A stretch of 64,000 bases of DNA. It comes from Tepidimonas sediminis (GTDB lineage: Bacteria > Pseudomonadota > Gammaproteobacteria > Burkholderiales > Burkholderiaceae_C). Both the position numbers and the translations under genes were made by a program. Where the stretch lies: assembly GCF_007556605.1 (NCBI RefSeq), contig NZ_VJND01000003.1, positions 62,001 to 126,000 of the forward strand. Direction: 5' to 3'. Shown here piece after piece: positions 16,868 to 26,255 of the stretch (the stretch's first letter is position 1; each line of letters starts with the position of its first letter). The notes beneath the pieces are model-generated. The model saw only the letters and a list, made by a program, of their open reading frames with translations, did no database searches and was not told the origin of the DNA.

Positions 16868-17725
16868 CTACCGGGGCCACGCCAAGAATGAGACCGCAGA
16901 CAGCTGGCAGGTTTGCCGTATGGCGCCGCTCAGGATGTACAGGCGGGGCGTGCGCCGGAACTCGTACAGCCGGTACACGTGGTAGTGTGCGGCGTGTCGG
17001 CTGGACGTCTCGACTTCGTGACGGGTGACGTAGAACGGCGTGTGATCGCCATACTTGGTCGTCTTGACTTCGATCAGCCTTTCTTCGCCTGACGGTTCGA
17101 ACGATAGGATGTCGTACCCCTCATGGTCGCCTCGAACCCGAGCCGTATGCTCAATCCGAGCGGCGAGCTGCTCGCATCCGAGGCGTGTCAGCCGCTCCTG
17201 TTCGTAACGGAGCACGAACTGCTCGCCGGCGGCGCCAAGAGATCGGTTGGCGGCCTCGCGTTCGAGGTAGTCGACCCCACCAACCCTTGGCATGGACTGG
17301 AGCCTCGCGAGGCCTGGCCGCGATGGGGGCGACACGTTCAGATGGGGCGGATTGCGTTTTACCGCCAGCACATCGTCGACTTCGGGCATGACCATCGGCC
17401 GGTCGGCGTCTGCCGCGGCGAGGTCTTGCAGCTTCGTGTTGGCCGCCAGTCGCTCGGTGACGACGTCGTTCAACAGCGCCTGGTAGTGGTACCGTGGTCG
17501 GTAACCGGCCAAATAGGGGTAGCCAGCGTCGATCAGCGCTGCGCTGATGTTGCAGTATTTGAACTCGATGGCCTGCTCGGAGCGGTCTTGCAGGCGCGAT
17601 TGCAGGGCTCGTCGGTGCGCAGCCTTGCTGTACCGCGTGCCCGTCAGCTCATGCGCCAGCATGACGAGATAGTCGTCGACGATCGCCTCCAGCTCCGATC
17701 GGGACCAATCGCGGTTGCGCATCAT
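16868..17725 (-). CDS. DUF3883 domain protein, putative PD-(D/E)XK nuclease-like
   Basis: 285-residue soluble protein of unknown function. The N-terminal half matches a module often seen with DUF3883 or HNH domains (LVMLAHELTGTRYSKAAHRR, then IEFKYCNISAALIDAGYPYLAGYRP). The C-terminal DUF3883 domain has GYDILSF followed by LIEVKTTK, a D...ExK arrangement like PD-(D/E)XK nucleases (about 207-230). DUF3883 is commonly found in restriction and defence contexts. The gene is visibly lower in GC than its neighbours, stands alone against sbtB, and ends about 70 bp from it, suggesting acquisition. Two adjacent ATGs (17725, 17722) are possible starts. No partner methylase or helicase is present. Confidence 0.75.
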   Translation of the reverse strand: MMRNRDWSRSELEAIVDDYLVMLAHELTGTRYSKAAHRRALQSRLQDRSEQAIEFKYCNISAALIDAGYPYLAGYRPRYHYQALLNDVVTERLAANTKLQDLAAADADRPMVMPEVDDVLAVKRNPPHLNVSPPSRPGLARLQSMPRVGGVDYLEREAANRSLGAAGEQFVLRYEQERLTRLGCEQLAARIEHTARVRGDHEGYDILSFEPSGEERLIEVKTTKYGDHTPFYVTRHEVETSSRHAAHYHVYRLYEFRRTPRLYILSGAIRQTCQLSAVSFLAWPR

Positions 17726-17835
17726 GCGGTGGGACGTTCAAAAGGCGAGAGATACAGGTGGACGACGCCGTGTCGTACGCCACAGGATTCTAGGCTCGTG
17801 TTCCGTGGCGAAAGGCAAGGCAGCGGGCCGAAGCT

Positions 17836-19413
17836 TCAGGCGTCATCCCATCGCTGCACGAGATGCTCCGCCCACGTCCGCACCGCGTGCCGCTCGTCGT
17901 CGGGCAGCTGGCGCCACTGGCGCACCATCATCGCCATGCGCGGGTGGGTGGCGAAGCGCGCCTCGTGCCGGGCGATGAAGTCCCAGTAGAGCGCGTTGAA
18001 CGGGCAGGCGTCGGCGCCGGTGCGGCGCCGGGGATCGTAGCGGCAGCCGCGGCAGTGGTCGCCCATGCGCTGCAGGTAGGCGGCGCTGGCGGCATAGGGC
18101 TTGGTGGCCATCAGGCCGCCGTCGGCCCACTGGCTCATGCCGAGCGTGTTGGGCGCCTCCACCCACTCGAAGGCGTCGACGTAGACGCCGAGGTACCAGC
18201 GGTGCACCTCGGCCGGGTCGCAGCCGGCGATCAGCGCGAAGTTGCCGGTGACCATCAGCCGCTGGATGTGGTGAGCGTAGGCGTCGCGCAGCGTCTGGCC
18301 GATGGCGGCGCGCAGGCAGGCCATGTCCGTCTCACCGTCCCAGTAGAAGCGCGGCAGCGGTCGGGTGTGGGCCAGCGCGTTGCGTTCGGTGTAGCCCGGC
18401 ATGTGCGCCCAGTAGACGCCGCGCACGTACTCACGCCAGCCGAGGATCTGACGGATGAAGCCTTCGACGCTGGCCAGCGGGGCGTGGCCGGCGCGCCAGG
18501 CATCCTCGGCGCGGCGGATCACCTCCAGCGGGTGCAGCAGCTTGACGTTGAGCGCGAACGACAGTTGCGAGTGGAACAAGCGCGGGCGCCCCTCGGCCAG
18601 CGCGTCCTGGTAGGGGCCGAAGTGCGGCAGCGCCTGTTCGACGAAGGCGTCCAGCTGCGCCAGCGCCTCGGCGCGCGTCAGCGGCCACGGCAGCGCCGCG
18701 GCGGCGGGCTCGCCAACGGTGGCCACGCCGGCCTGCCGCACCATCGCCCACAGCGCGCGCACGTCGTGCCGCGGGCGGGGATCGGGTGGCTCGGGCGGCT
18801 GGCCGCGCCAGGGCTGGCGGTTGGCGGCGTCGAAGTTCCAGCGTCCGCCGGCGGGCTGATCGCCGTCCATCAGCACGCCGTGTTCACGGCGCAGCGCGCG
18901 GTAGAGGTGCTCCATGACCCAGCGCCGCCGAGCGCCGAGCCGCCGCGCCACGCCGTCGCGCGGCAGCAGGAAGTGCCGCGTCTCCACCATGCGCACCGGC
19001 AGCGGCGCCTGCTGCGCCCAGCGGCGCAGCGCCGCATCGAGCCGCCATTCGTCGGGCTGCTGGTATTCCACCGCCCGCGCACCGTGCGCCTGCGCCAGCG
19101 CCTGCAGGTTGGCCACCACGTCCTGCCGGTTGTGCGGGTGGTCGAGCGCGATGTAGCGCACCCGGTGGCCGCGCTGGCGCAGCGCGGCGGCAAACGCGCG
19201 CATCGCGGCGAAGATCGCCAGCACCTTCTGCGTGTGGTGGCGGGCGTAGTCGGTCTCGCTGCGCACCTCCATCATGACGTGGAGCACGTCGGCGCGCGGC
19301 TCGCACAGCCACGGGTGGTCGAGGTCGAGCTGGTCGCCGAGGATCAGCCGCAGCGTCGGTGCGGCCACGCTGGCCGCCTCGCCGGTCGGCGCGGCGAGAC
19401 AGGCGCCGTTCAA
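17836..19413 (-). CDS. FeS-type bacterial cryptochrome / (6-4) photolyase (deoxyribodipyrimidine photolyase-related)
   Basis: 525-residue photolyase-related protein of the FeS-BCP/PhrB group, which repairs (6-4) photoproducts with FAD and carries a 4Fe-4S cluster. Seen: N-terminal [18 protein letters not shown]-domain segments [44 protein letters not shown] and [18 protein letters not shown], then C-x2-C-x12-C (HCRGCRYDP...DACPFN), which with the earlier Cys gives four cluster ligands. The start is a TTG at 19413, with AAGGAG eight bases upstream and a TTGA overlap with the DUF2256 stop. A longer open frame upstream reads through DUF2256 in another frame and is not coding. Last gene of the operon. 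Confidence 0.88.
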   Translation of the reverse strand: MNGACLAAPTGEAASVAAPTLRLILGDQLDLDHPWLCEPRADVLHVMMEVRSETDYARHHTQKVLAIFAAMRAFAAALRQRGHRVRYIALDHPHNRQDVVANLQALAQAHGARAVEYQQPDEWRLDAALRRWAQQAPLPVRMVETRHFLLPRDGVARRLGARRRWVMEHLYRALRREHGVLMDGDQPAGGRWNFDAANRQPWRGQPPEPPDPRPRHDVRALWAMVRQAGVATVGEPAAAALPWPLTRAEALAQLDAFVEQALPHFGPYQDALAEGRPRLFHSQLSFALNVKLLHPLEVIRRAEDAWRAGHAPLASVEGFIRQILGWREYVRGVYWAHMPGYTERNALAHTRPLPRFYWDGETDMACLRAAIGQTLRDAYAHHIQRLMVTGNFALIAGCDPAEVHRWYLGVYVDAFEWVEAPNTLGMSQWADGGLMATKPYAASAAYLQRMGDHCRGCRYDPRRRTGADACPFNALYWDFIARHEARFATHPRMAMMVRQWRQLPDDERHAVRTWAEHLVQRWDDA

Positions 19414-19568
19414 GCGTCGGACTCCTTTCGCGCCGCAGGGCGCTGGCGCCGGCAGCGTTCGGAGCAGTAGACGACACGTTCCCAGTCGCGCGCCCACTTG
19501 CGCCGCCACGCGAACGGGCGGCCGCAGACGAGGCAGGTCTTGGTCGGCAGGAAGGGCTTGCGGTGCAT
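19410..19568 (-). CDS. DUF2256 small zinc-ribbon-like protein
   Basis: 52-residue protein with two cysteine pairs, CLVC (12-15) and CSERC (35-39), in a basic, Trp-rich context ([15 protein letters not shown]). DUF2256 is usually found next to FeS-type photolyases, as here. Function unknown; a metal-binding helper for the photolyase or its cluster is inference. It starts 8 bp after the upstream photolyase stop and its own stop overlaps the next start (TTGA). Confidence 0.85.
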   Translation of the reverse strand: MHRKPFLPTKTCLVCGRPFAWRRKWARDWERVVYCSERCRRQRPAARKESDA

Positions 19569-19576
19569 CGCGGAAC

Positions 19577-21268
19577 TCACCAGTCGAAGCCGAGCTGTTC
19601 GGGTACGGCCGGGGGAGCGGCGCGCGCGGCGGCTCGGCGCAGGGTGCCGGTGGCGCTGAAGCGGCGTTCGAGCCCGGTGGCCGGATCGCGCGCCAAGGCC
19701 CCCGGCATGCCGCGGCGCGAGCCGTGCCGCTGCGCCACCGCCTGCGCCTCGGCGCGCATCTCGGGGCGTTGGCGCCAGGCGTGCAGGCGCGCCTTGGCCG
19801 TGCGCAGGGCGGCCTCCAGCTCCACCGGGGGCTGCGGCCAGTCGGCGCCGACGCGCACGCCGCACGCCTGCTGCACGCCGGCCGGCATGCGCCACGGCTC
19901 GAACAGCCAGGCATCCGGCACGCGCCGCAGCACCGGGCACCACGCGCGCACGAACGTGCCGTGCGGGTCGTGATCGAGCGCCTGCTTGACGGGGTTGTAG
20001 ACGCGCGTGGCGTTGATGCCGGTGGTGCCGGACTGCATCTGCACCTGCGGCCAGTGGATGCCGGGTTCGTAGTCGAGGAACAGGCGAGCCAGCCACAGGC
20101 CGACCTCGCGCCAGTGCAGCCACAGCGGGTAGGCCGCCACCGACACCAGCATCGCGCGCATGCGGAAGTTCAGCCACCCGTGCGCGCGCAGCATCGCCAC
20201 GCAGGCGTCCACCATCGGCCAGCCGGTGCGGCCCTCGCGCAGCGCGGCCCAGCGCGCCTCGTCCCATTCGGCTTCGCGCAGGCCGTCGTAGCCGCGGTGC
20301 AGGTTGCGCCACTCCAGCTCCGGTTCGCTTTCCAGCTTCTGGATGAAGTGGCAGTGCCAGTAGAGCCGGCTGGCGAAGGCGCGCAGGCCGGCGCGCAGCC
20401 GCGCGGCTTCGGCATGCCCGGGGCCGCGGCAGTCGGCCAGCGCCTGCAGCCGCGCCTCGGTGGCCTGCACGACCTCGCGCAGGCTCAGCACCCCGTAGGC
20501 CAGATACGGCGACAGGCGCGAGCAGGCGCCGGGGGCGCTCAGCGGCGAGGAGATGCCGCCGCGGTAGCGCACCGCGCGCCGTTGCAGAAAACCGTGCAGC
20601 GTGGCTTCGGCACGCGTGCGCCCGCCGCGCTGGCGCTGCGGCGGCTCCCACGGATCCAGGCCCAGCGCGGCGGCGTCCGGCCACGGGCCGGCGCGCGGTT
20701 CCCCATCCTCGCCGAGCCACCAAGCCAGCGGCGCGATGGCGGACCGCACCGCCCACGGCCACGGCGCGAACGCCAGCCGCGGCGGCGGCCACGGGGCCTG
20801 CGGCGCGCGCATCAGCCGCTCGCGCGCCGCGAGCCACCGGTCGCGGTCGCGCAGGCCGCGCACGACGCCGAACGCCGCCACCTCGTGCAGCGCCACCCCG
20901 TGCGCGCGCGCCCAGCGCCGCACGGCGGAGTCGCGCGCGGACGTCCAGCCGTTGCCGGTTTCCTCGTGCGCGTGGATCGCCGCGAGGCCCATGCGGCGGT
21001 GCAGCGCCGCCAGCACCGCCACCGCGTCGCCGACGGCCACGTGCAGCGCGGCGTGCGGCCGGCCCGTGGCGCGCAGCGCGGCGTCCAGCTCCAGCAGGCT
21101 TTCGCGGATGAAGCCCCAGTGCTGCGCGGCGGCGTCGGGCTGGCGCCACAGCCCGGGCTCGACGATGTAGAGCGCCAGCACCGGCCCGCGCGCCGCAGCC
21201 TGCACCAGCGGCGCGTGGTCGCGCACGCGCAGGTCGCGCTTGAACCAGACGAGCTGCACGCCGCTCAT
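19577..21268 (-). CDS. phrB: Cryptochrome/deoxyribodipyrimidine photolyase
   Basis: Light-driven DNA repair flavoprotein, probably for cyclobutane pyrimidine dimers. The N-terminal photolyase domain begins [21 protein letters not shown]-binding motifs follow: [46 protein letters not shown], and [23 protein letters not shown], which carries the flavin aspartate/asparagine region. 563 residues, longer than E. coli PhrB (about 470), through an Ala/Arg-rich C-terminal tail ending PEQLGFDW. It lies 9 bp after the SnoaL-like gene. Two different photolyases in one operon point to repair of both main UV lesions. Confidence 0.9.
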   Translation of the reverse strand: MSGVQLVWFKRDLRVRDHAPLVQAAARGPVLALYIVEPGLWRQPDAAAQHWGFIRESLLELDAALRATGRPHAALHVAVGDAVAVLAALHRRMGLAAIHAHEETGNGWTSARDSAVRRWARAHGVALHEVAAFGVVRGLRDRDRWLAARERLMRAPQAPWPPPRLAFAPWPWAVRSAIAPLAWWLGEDGEPRAGPWPDAAALGLDPWEPPQRQRGGRTRAEATLHGFLQRRAVRYRGGISSPLSAPGACSRLSPYLAYGVLSLREVVQATEARLQALADCRGPGHAEAARLRAGLRAFASRLYWHCHFIQKLESEPELEWRNLHRGYDGLREAEWDEARWAALREGRTGWPMVDACVAMLRAHGWLNFRMRAMLVSVAAYPLWLHWREVGLWLARLFLDYEPGIHWPQVQMQSGTTGINATRVYNPVKQALDHDPHGTFVRAWCPVLRRVPDAWLFEPWRMPAGVQQACGVRVGADWPQPPVELEAALRTAKARLHAWRQRPEMRAEAQAVAQRHGSRRGMPGALARDPATGLERRFSATGTLRRAAARAAPPAVPEQLGFDW

Positions 21269-21277
21269 GCCGCCGGT

Positions 21278-21736
21278 TCACCCCCGGTGCGCGCCGCCGG
21301 CCACCCGCGCGGCCAGCCAGCGCATCAGCGCGCCAAGCAGCGGCAGCTGGCCGTAAAGCTCCTCGGCGGCGTCCCAGTAGTCGCGGTGTTCGGTGATGCG
21401 GCCATCGGCGTCGAAGCGAAAGTGCGTGGCGCCGCGGATGCGTCGCCCCTGCCGCTGCCCGCGCCAGCGGAACGCGAGCGTCCAGGTGACGAAGCCCTGC
21501 GTCGCATCGCCGAGCCGCTCGTGCACGACGAAGCGCGGCTCATCCAGCTGCGCGAACATGCGCGCGAAGATCGCGCGGATCGCCGCAAGCCCCTGCACCT
21601 CGTGGAACGGATCCTTGAAGCGCGCATCCGGCGCGTAGAGGGCGTCCAGCGCGTCGAGGCGCTCGGCGCCGAGCCGCTCGAACACGGCGGCGGCGCGCGC
21701 GGTGGGATCGGGCGGGGCAGGGGGCACAGAGGTCAT
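21278..21736 (-). CDS. SnoaL/NTF2-like protein
   Basis: 152-residue single-domain protein with an NTF2-like cone fold pattern ([28 protein letters not shown], then [18 protein letters not shown] and [18 protein letters not shown]). Proteins of this type accompany SDR, DUF3833 and photolyase genes in similar light-stress operons. Catalytic role unknown; it may act on a lipid or a small oxidised product. It lies 12 bp downstream of the SDR gene. Confidence 0.8.
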   Translation of the reverse strand: MTSVPPAPPDPTARAAAVFERLGAERLDALDALYAPDARFKDPFHEVQGLAAIRAIFARMFAQLDEPRFVVHERLGDATQGFVTWTLAFRWRGQRQGRRIRGATHFRFDADGRITEHRDYWDAAEELYGQLPLLGALMRWLAARVAGGAHRG

Positions 21737-21748
21737 GGCGGCGCGGGT

Positions 21749-22519
21749 TCACAGGCCGGTGGCGCGGCGCACCAGCGGGAAGTAAAGCCGATACGGCAGG
21801 CAGCGCAGCAGCCGCAGCACGAGCGTGAAGCGCTTGGGAAAATGGATGTCGAACGCGCCGCTTGCCCAGCCCTGCAGGATCCGCTGCGCGGCCTGCTCGG
21901 GCGTCAGCAGCGCGGGCATGCGGAAGGTGTTGTGCGCCGTCAGTGGTGTGGCCACGAACCCCGGGTTGACGACGCTGACGCCGATGCCGCGCGGGCGCAG
22001 GTCGAGGTGGAGGATTTCGGCCAGGTGGATCAGCGCCGCCTTGGTCGGCCCGTAGGCCAGCGCCTGGGGCAGGCCGCGCCAGCCGGCCACGCTGGCGATC
22101 AGGCTCAGGTGTCCGTGGCCCTGCGCCAGCAGCCGCGGCACCACCGCGCCGACCACGTGCAGCGTGCCCTCGACGTTGACGCGCTGGTGGCGCAGCAGCT
22201 CGTCGAGGTCCAGCACCGTGGCGCGCTGCGGCTGGTAGTGCGCCGCGGCGTGCAGCACCAGGTCCACCGGCCCTTCGGCCCACAGGTGCGCCGCGGCGGC
22301 GGCCACCGCGGTGCGGTCGGTCACATCCAGCGGCAGCGCCTGCCGCCGTGGCGCGGCGGCGGCCCAGGCGGCCAGCGCCTTGGCCTGCCGGGCCGAGGCG
22401 ATGACGCTGGCGCCGCGCGCGTGCAGCGCTGCGGCCACCGCGCGGCCAATGCCGCTGGAGGCGCCGACGATCCAGACGCGCCGGCCGTGCCAGTCGCGCA
22501 GCGGGGGATTGGCGCTCAT
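21749..22519 (-). CDS. Short-chain dehydrogenase/reductase
   Basis: 256-residue NAD(P)-dependent oxidoreductase. It has the cofactor motif GASSGIG (about 18-24), a serine in LSLIASVAG, and the catalytic YGPTK (Tyr-x3-Lys). The tail ending FPLVRRATGL is basic and hydrophobic and may touch the membrane. The ATG at 22519 overlaps the DUF3833 stop (ATGA), so it is translationally coupled. Substrate unknown; the operon context suggests a modified lipid or polyketide-like compound. Confidence 0.88.
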   Translation of the reverse strand: MSANPPLRDWHGRRVWIVGASSGIGRAVAAALHARGASVIASARQAKALAAWAAAAPRRQALPLDVTDRTAVAAAAAHLWAEGPVDLVLHAAAHYQPQRATVLDLDELLRHQRVNVEGTLHVVGAVVPRLLAQGHGHLSLIASVAGWRGLPQALAYGPTKAALIHLAEILHLDLRPRGIGVSVVNPGFVATPLTAHNTFRMPALLTPEQAAQRILQGWASGAFDIHFPKRFTLVLRLLRCLPYRLYFPLVRRATGL

Positions 22520-23103
22520 GGATCCAGCCGCGTGAACGACAGCGTCACCTCGCCGAGCCGGATGCCCCACTTGCGCATGGTGGCGCGGTTGAGCATCGTG
22601 CGCTCGTCAATCAGGAACATCCAGTCGTCGAACTGCACCTCCCACACCCGCCCGTCCACCGGCAGGGCCAGCGTGTAGCGCCAGTTCAGCGCGTTGCCGG
22701 CGGCCACGCCCTGCGCGGTGCCGACGACGTCGTCGGCGCGGCCTTCGTAGCGGCCGTCGCCGAGGTCGGTCAGCCGCCAGACGCGCCGCTCGGTGGCGCC
22801 GTCGCCGTAGGTGAAGCGCTCGTCCAGCACGCCGTCGCGCCCCTGCCACTGCGCGCTCATCTCGACGATGAAGCGCCGCCGCACGTGGCCGAAGCGGTCC
22901 TGGAACATGCCGTGCGCCACCAGCCGCCCGTTGAAGTAGGTCTTTAGGTCCAGCACCGGACGCTCGGCGGCATACTGCTGCGGCGTCGGCGTGGCGCAGC
23001 CGGCCAGCATCAGGGCCAGCGCCGCCAGGCCCAGCGCGGTGGCGCGCCGGCCGCGGCGGGTCGCCGTGGGCACGGCGGGGGAGGGAGGCCAAGTCGTGTT
23101 CAT
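22516..23103 (-). CDS. DUF3833 family lipoprotein
   Basis: 195-residue predicted lipoprotein: basic n-region, hydrophobic stretch (GLAALALMLAGC) and lipobox LAGC with Cys about 36. The mature part matches DUF3833 (FNGRLVAHGMFQDRFGHVRRRFIVEMSAQW, then VWEVQFDDWMFLIDERTMLNRATMRKWG). Family members are lipocalin-like and probably bind a hydrophobic ligand in the periplasm. It is coupled by ATGA overlaps to both the MFS gene upstream and the SDR gene downstream. The biochemical role is unknown. Confidence 0.85.
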   Translation of the reverse strand: MNTTWPPSPAVPTATRRGRRATALGLAALALMLAGCATPTPQQYAAERPVLDLKTYFNGRLVAHGMFQDRFGHVRRRFIVEMSAQWQGRDGVLDERFTYGDGATERRVWRLTDLGDGRYEGRADDVVGTAQGVAAGNALNWRYTLALPVDGRVWEVQFDDWMFLIDERTMLNRATMRKWGIRLGEVTLSFTRLDP

Positions 23104-24416
23104 GACGGGTGCACTCCGCAGGTGGGGGTGGCCGCCACCGCGCTGGACGCGGGGGCAGGGGCATCGCAGCGCCGCAGCGTGGCCAGCAGCGCCGCGGCCA
23201 GCAGCTTGAGCGCGCACGGCAGCACGGCGTAGGCGAACGTCAAGGCCTGCAGGCCGACGGGGTCGGCGCCGCCCGGCTGGTAGCCGAGCCGCTGCAGCAG
23301 CGGCAGCGCCAGCCCGGCGGCCAGCGCGAGGTTGGCCTTGGCCAGCAGGCTCCACCAGCCGAAGTAGGCGCCTTCGTGGCGGCCGCGCCCGCCGGCGGCG
23401 GCCACGACGCCGGTCAGCAGCGCCGGCGGCAGCGCCAGGTCGGCGCCGAGCGCCAGGCCCGACAGCGCGCAAATGACCGCGAACGCCGCCACGTCACCCG
23501 CGCCGAGCGTGGCGGTCCAGGCAAAGCTGGCCACCGCCAGCAGCATGCCGAGTCCCCAGGCGCGCACGGCGCCGAGACGGGGCACCAGCCGCAGCCACAG
23601 CGGCAGCCCCGCCGCCGCGGCGAGGAAATACAGCGCCAGCAGCGGCCCCTGCCAGGCGGCAGCCTGCAGCCGGTCGGTGATGAAGAACAGCACCAGCGTG
23701 GCCGGGATTGCGCTGGCCAGGCCGCTTACCACGAACACCGCCGCCAGGCGCCGAAATGCCGGCTGCCGCCATGGATGGCCCCAACCGGCCTGCGGAGCCG
23801 CAGTCGATTCCGGCGCCGATCTGGCTGGAGGTCGCGGCGCGCGCGCCAGCGCCGCCGCGCCCAGCGCCAGCAGCGCGGCCAGCAGCGCCAGCGTCGCGGG
23901 CCAGCCGATCAGCCCCGGCAACAGCGAGGCCAGCACCACGCCGGCCAGCGCCAGCCCCTCGCGCCAGCCGGCCAGGCGCGCCTGCCGCGCGGTGTCGCCG
24001 CCCAGGCGCGCGGCCCAGCTCTGGTGCGCGATCGCCAGCGCGCTGTAGGCCAGCGTCGTGACCAGCACCCCGGCCAGCGCCCAGGCGGCCAGCGCCGCGG
24101 GCGGCAGCGCCGGTGGACGCAGCAGCGCCGCCAGCGCCAGCGCCAGCAGCGCGGCCAGCCCCGCCACGCGCCGCAGCACGGCGGCCACACCGCCGCGCGC
24201 GAAGGCACGATCCCACGCGCGCCCGAGCCACGGGTCGGTGACGGCGTCGAACGCGCGGGCGGCCAGCAGCAGCGCACCCAGCCACGCCAGCGGCACCCCC
24301 AGCTGCGCGTAGACGTGCGGCACGTGCACATAGAGCGGCAGCGCCGCAAACGCCAGCGGCAGGCCGAGCAGCCCGTAGCGCAGGCCGTCGGCGGAGGGCA
24401 GGGCCGCGCCGTTCAT
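23100..24416 (-). CDS. MFS transporter, glycoside-pentoside-hexuronide (MelB-like) type
   Basis: 438-residue membrane protein with about 12 hydrophobic segments. The early motif LLLAARAFDAVTDPWLGRAWDR (residues about 48-69, with the D-x3-D-P signature) fits the MFS_2/GPH family. Homologues occur in photolyase/DUF1365 operons, where they may flip or export a lipid or pigment rather than carry sugars; that is inference. It is coupled by ATGA overlaps to the chalcone-isomerase-like gene and to DUF3833. Confidence 0.85.
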   Translation of the reverse strand: MNGAALPSADGLRYGLLGLPLAFAALPLYVHVPHVYAQLGVPLAWLGALLLAARAFDAVTDPWLGRAWDRAFARGGVAAVLRRVAGLAALLALALAALLRPPALPPAALAAWALAGVLVTTLAYSALAIAHQSWAARLGGDTARQARLAGWREGLALAGVVLASLLPGLIGWPATLALLAALLALGAAALARAPRPPARSAPESTAAPQAGWGHPWRQPAFRRLAAVFVVSGLASAIPATLVLFFITDRLQAAAWQGPLLALYFLAAAAGLPLWLRLVPRLGAVRAWGLGMLLAVASFAWTATLGAGDVAAFAVICALSGLALGADLALPPALLTGVVAAAGGRGRHEGAYFGWWSLLAKANLALAAGLALPLLQRLGYQPGGADPVGLQALTFAYAVLPCALKLLAAALLATLRRCDAPAPASSAVAATPTCGVHPS

Positions 24417-25030
24417 CGTGCCGCCGTGGGGCCGGAAAGTCCGAGCAGCGCCGCGCGCAGCGCCGGCTGCGACGTGGTCGGCGCCAGCCAGATGCCGAAG
24501 AAGCGCTCGGCAAAGCGCGGCTCTGCCAGCTCGCCCAGCGGCTGCGGCACACCGCCCGCGCGCGCCAGCGCGAAGCGCGCCCCGTGCGCCGGATCCCACA
24601 AACCGGCGATGTGGTCGCCGTCGGCCACGTCCGGGAACAGCCGCTGCATCGCGGCCAGCCAGCGCGCCTCGTCGGTCGGATCGATCGGCCCAGCGCGGCG
24701 CATCTCCTCCAGCGAACGCTGGGCGATGTCGCGGCCCCGGAACGAGCGCAGGTAGTGCAGCTCCAGCACCAGCGGCGCCTGCCCAAGCTGGCCGGGCTGC
24801 CAGCCGGGCACGGCCCACAGCGTGGCATGATAGACCGCCAAACTCAGAAAACGCAGCGTGCCGCGCCCGACCGGCGCCGCCCCCGGCAGCAGCGTGGGAC
24901 CGAGGCCGCCGGGCTCTGTGCTGGCGGCTGCAAGCGGACTTGCGGCGCAAGAGGCCAGCAGCAGCCAGCCGGATACGGCCCGCAGCAGCGCGCGCCGCTC
25001 ACGCGCGCTCGAGCGTGACCTGCACCACAT
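24413..25030 (-). CDS. Chalcone isomerase-like periplasmic protein
   Basis: Secreted protein of the bacterial chalcone-isomerase-like fold (family motif region LRFLSLAVYHATLWAVPGW, then ALVLELHYLRSFRGRDIAQRSLEEM). Bacterial members are not true chalcone isomerases and are thought to bind or act on fatty acids. The first 35 residues form a signal peptide (arginine-rich n-region, GWLLLASCAASPLAAA). The ATG at 25030 overlaps the cfa-like gene by 32 bp; no other ATG, GTG or TTG in frame keeps the signal peptide. Coupled to the MFS gene by ATGA. Confidence 0.78.
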   Translation of the reverse strand: MWCRSRSSARERRALLRAVSGWLLLASCAASPLAAASTEPGGLGPTLLPGAAPVGRGTLRFLSLAVYHATLWAVPGWQPGQLGQAPLVLELHYLRSFRGRDIAQRSLEEMRRAGPIDPTDEARWLAAMQRLFPDVADGDHIAGLWDPAHGARFALARAGGVPQPLGELAEPRFAERFFGIWLAPTTSQPALRAALLGLSGPTAAR

Positions 25031-26255
25031 CGATGTCCCCGGCGTCGAAGCCGGCCTCGCAGTAGGCCAGGTAGAACGTCCACAGCCGCACGAAGCGCTC
25101 GTCGAACCCCTGCGCCCGCACGGCCTCAAGCTGCGCGAGGAAGGCGCGCCGCCAACGCCGCAGCGTCTCGGCGTAGTCGGCCCCGAAGGCCAGCTCGTCG
25201 CGCACCTGCAGGCCCGCGCGCGCCGCCTGGCGGTGGATCTCGCCGCGGCTGAGCAGGCAGCCACCCGGGAAGACATACTGCTGGATGAAATCGGTGCCGC
25301 GCAGGTAACGCTCGAACAGCTCGTCGCGGATGACGATGGCCTGGATGCAGGCGCGGCCGCCCGGGCGCAGCAGGTGGCGCACGGCGTCGAAGTAGGCCGG
25401 CCAGTAGGCCTGCCCGACGGCCTCGATCATCTCGATCGAGACGATCGCATCGAACGGCCCGTCGGCGATGTCGCGGTAGTCCTGCAGCCGCAGCTCGACG
25501 CGCTCGCTCAGGCCCGCGTGCGCCAGCCGCCGCATCCCGTGCGCCAGCTGCTCGGTCGACAGCGTCACGCCGACCACGCGCGCGCCGAACTCGCGCGCCG
25601 CCATCTCGGCCAGCGCCCCCCAGCCGCAGCCGATCTCCAGCACCCGCGCCCCTTCGGCGACGCCGGCCTGCTGCAGCGCGCGGCGCATCTTGGCGCGCTG
25701 CGCCTGCTCCAGCGTCTGGCCAAAGTCGCCGCCGAACCACGCCGACGAGTAGGTCATGGTGTCGTCCAGCCACAGGCGGTAGAAGCCATTGCCGAGGTCA
25801 TAGTGCGCATGGATGTTGCGCCGGCTGCCGGCGCGGCTGTTGCGGCGCAGCCGGTGGCGCAGCCGATACAGCAGCCGCCCGGCCCAGTGGCCGTGGATGG
25901 CTGCATCGATCTCGCGCCGGTTGGCCAGCATCACGCGCAGCAGCGCCGCCAGGTCCGGCGTGCTCCAGAGGCCATCGAGGTAGCCCTCGGCAAAGCCGAT
26001 GTCGCCGCGGCGCAGCGCGGCGGCGGCCACGCGCCAGTCGTGCAGCTCCAGCCGCGCGTGTAAACCAGCCGGGGCGTGCGGCGCGCCGAAGCGCAGCGTC
26101 AGACCGTGCGGCGTGCGCAGCTCCAGCTGGCCGTGGCGCATCTGGCGCAGCAGCCGCAGCACGCTGCGGCCGGCCGCGGGGGCCTGGCGCAGGGCGAGCT
26201 GCCAGACGGTGGCATCGCCGCCGGGCGGCAGCGGAGGGGCGGACAGCAGGCTCAT
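24999..26255 (-). CDS. Cyclopropane-fatty-acyl-phospholipid synthase-like methyltransferase
   Basis: 418-residue SAM-dependent methyltransferase of the Cfa family, which adds a methylene or methyl group to double bonds of membrane acyl chains. Seen: RNIHAHYDLGNGFYRLWLDDTMTYSSAWF, the SAM motif VLEIGCGWGAL (about 207-217), SIEMIEAVG, and QYVFPGGCLLS. In operons with an amine oxidase and DUF1365 this type may make methylated or furan fatty acids rather than cyclopropane rings; substrate inferred. The ATG at 26255 overlaps the DUF1365 stop (ATGA). Confidence 0.88.
   Translation of the reverse strand: MSLLSAPPLPPGGDATVWQLALRQAPAAGRSVLRLLRQMRHGQLELRTPHGLTLRFGAPHAPAGLHARLELHDWRVAAAALRRGDIGFAEGYLDGLWSTPDLAALLRVMLANRREIDAAIHGHWAGRLLYRLRHRLRRNSRAGSRRNIHAHYDLGNGFYRLWLDDTMTYSSAWFGGDFGQTLEQAQRAKMRRALQQAGVAEGARVLEIGCGWGALAEMAAREFGARVVGVTLSTEQLAHGMRRLAHAGLSERVELRLQDYRDIADGPFDAIVSIEMIEAVGQAYWPAYFDAVRHLLRPGGRACIQAIVIRDELFERYLRGTDFIQQYVFPGGCLLSRGEIHRQAARAGLQVRDELAFGADYAETLRRWRRAFLAQLEAVRAQGFDERFVRLWTFYLAYCEAGFDAGDIDVVQVTLERA

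Noticed and set aside
16799-17835. DUF3883 region as an integrated mobile element
   Set aside because: I found no integrase, transposase, terminal inverted repeats or tRNA attachment site; only the base composition suggests transfer.
19414-19914. N-terminal extension giving the FeS photolyase 692 residues
   Set aside because: It would overlap DUF2256 and the end of the other photolyase in a different frame and is Arg/Ala/Pro-rich; the TTG with AAGGAG at 19413 gives the usual family length.
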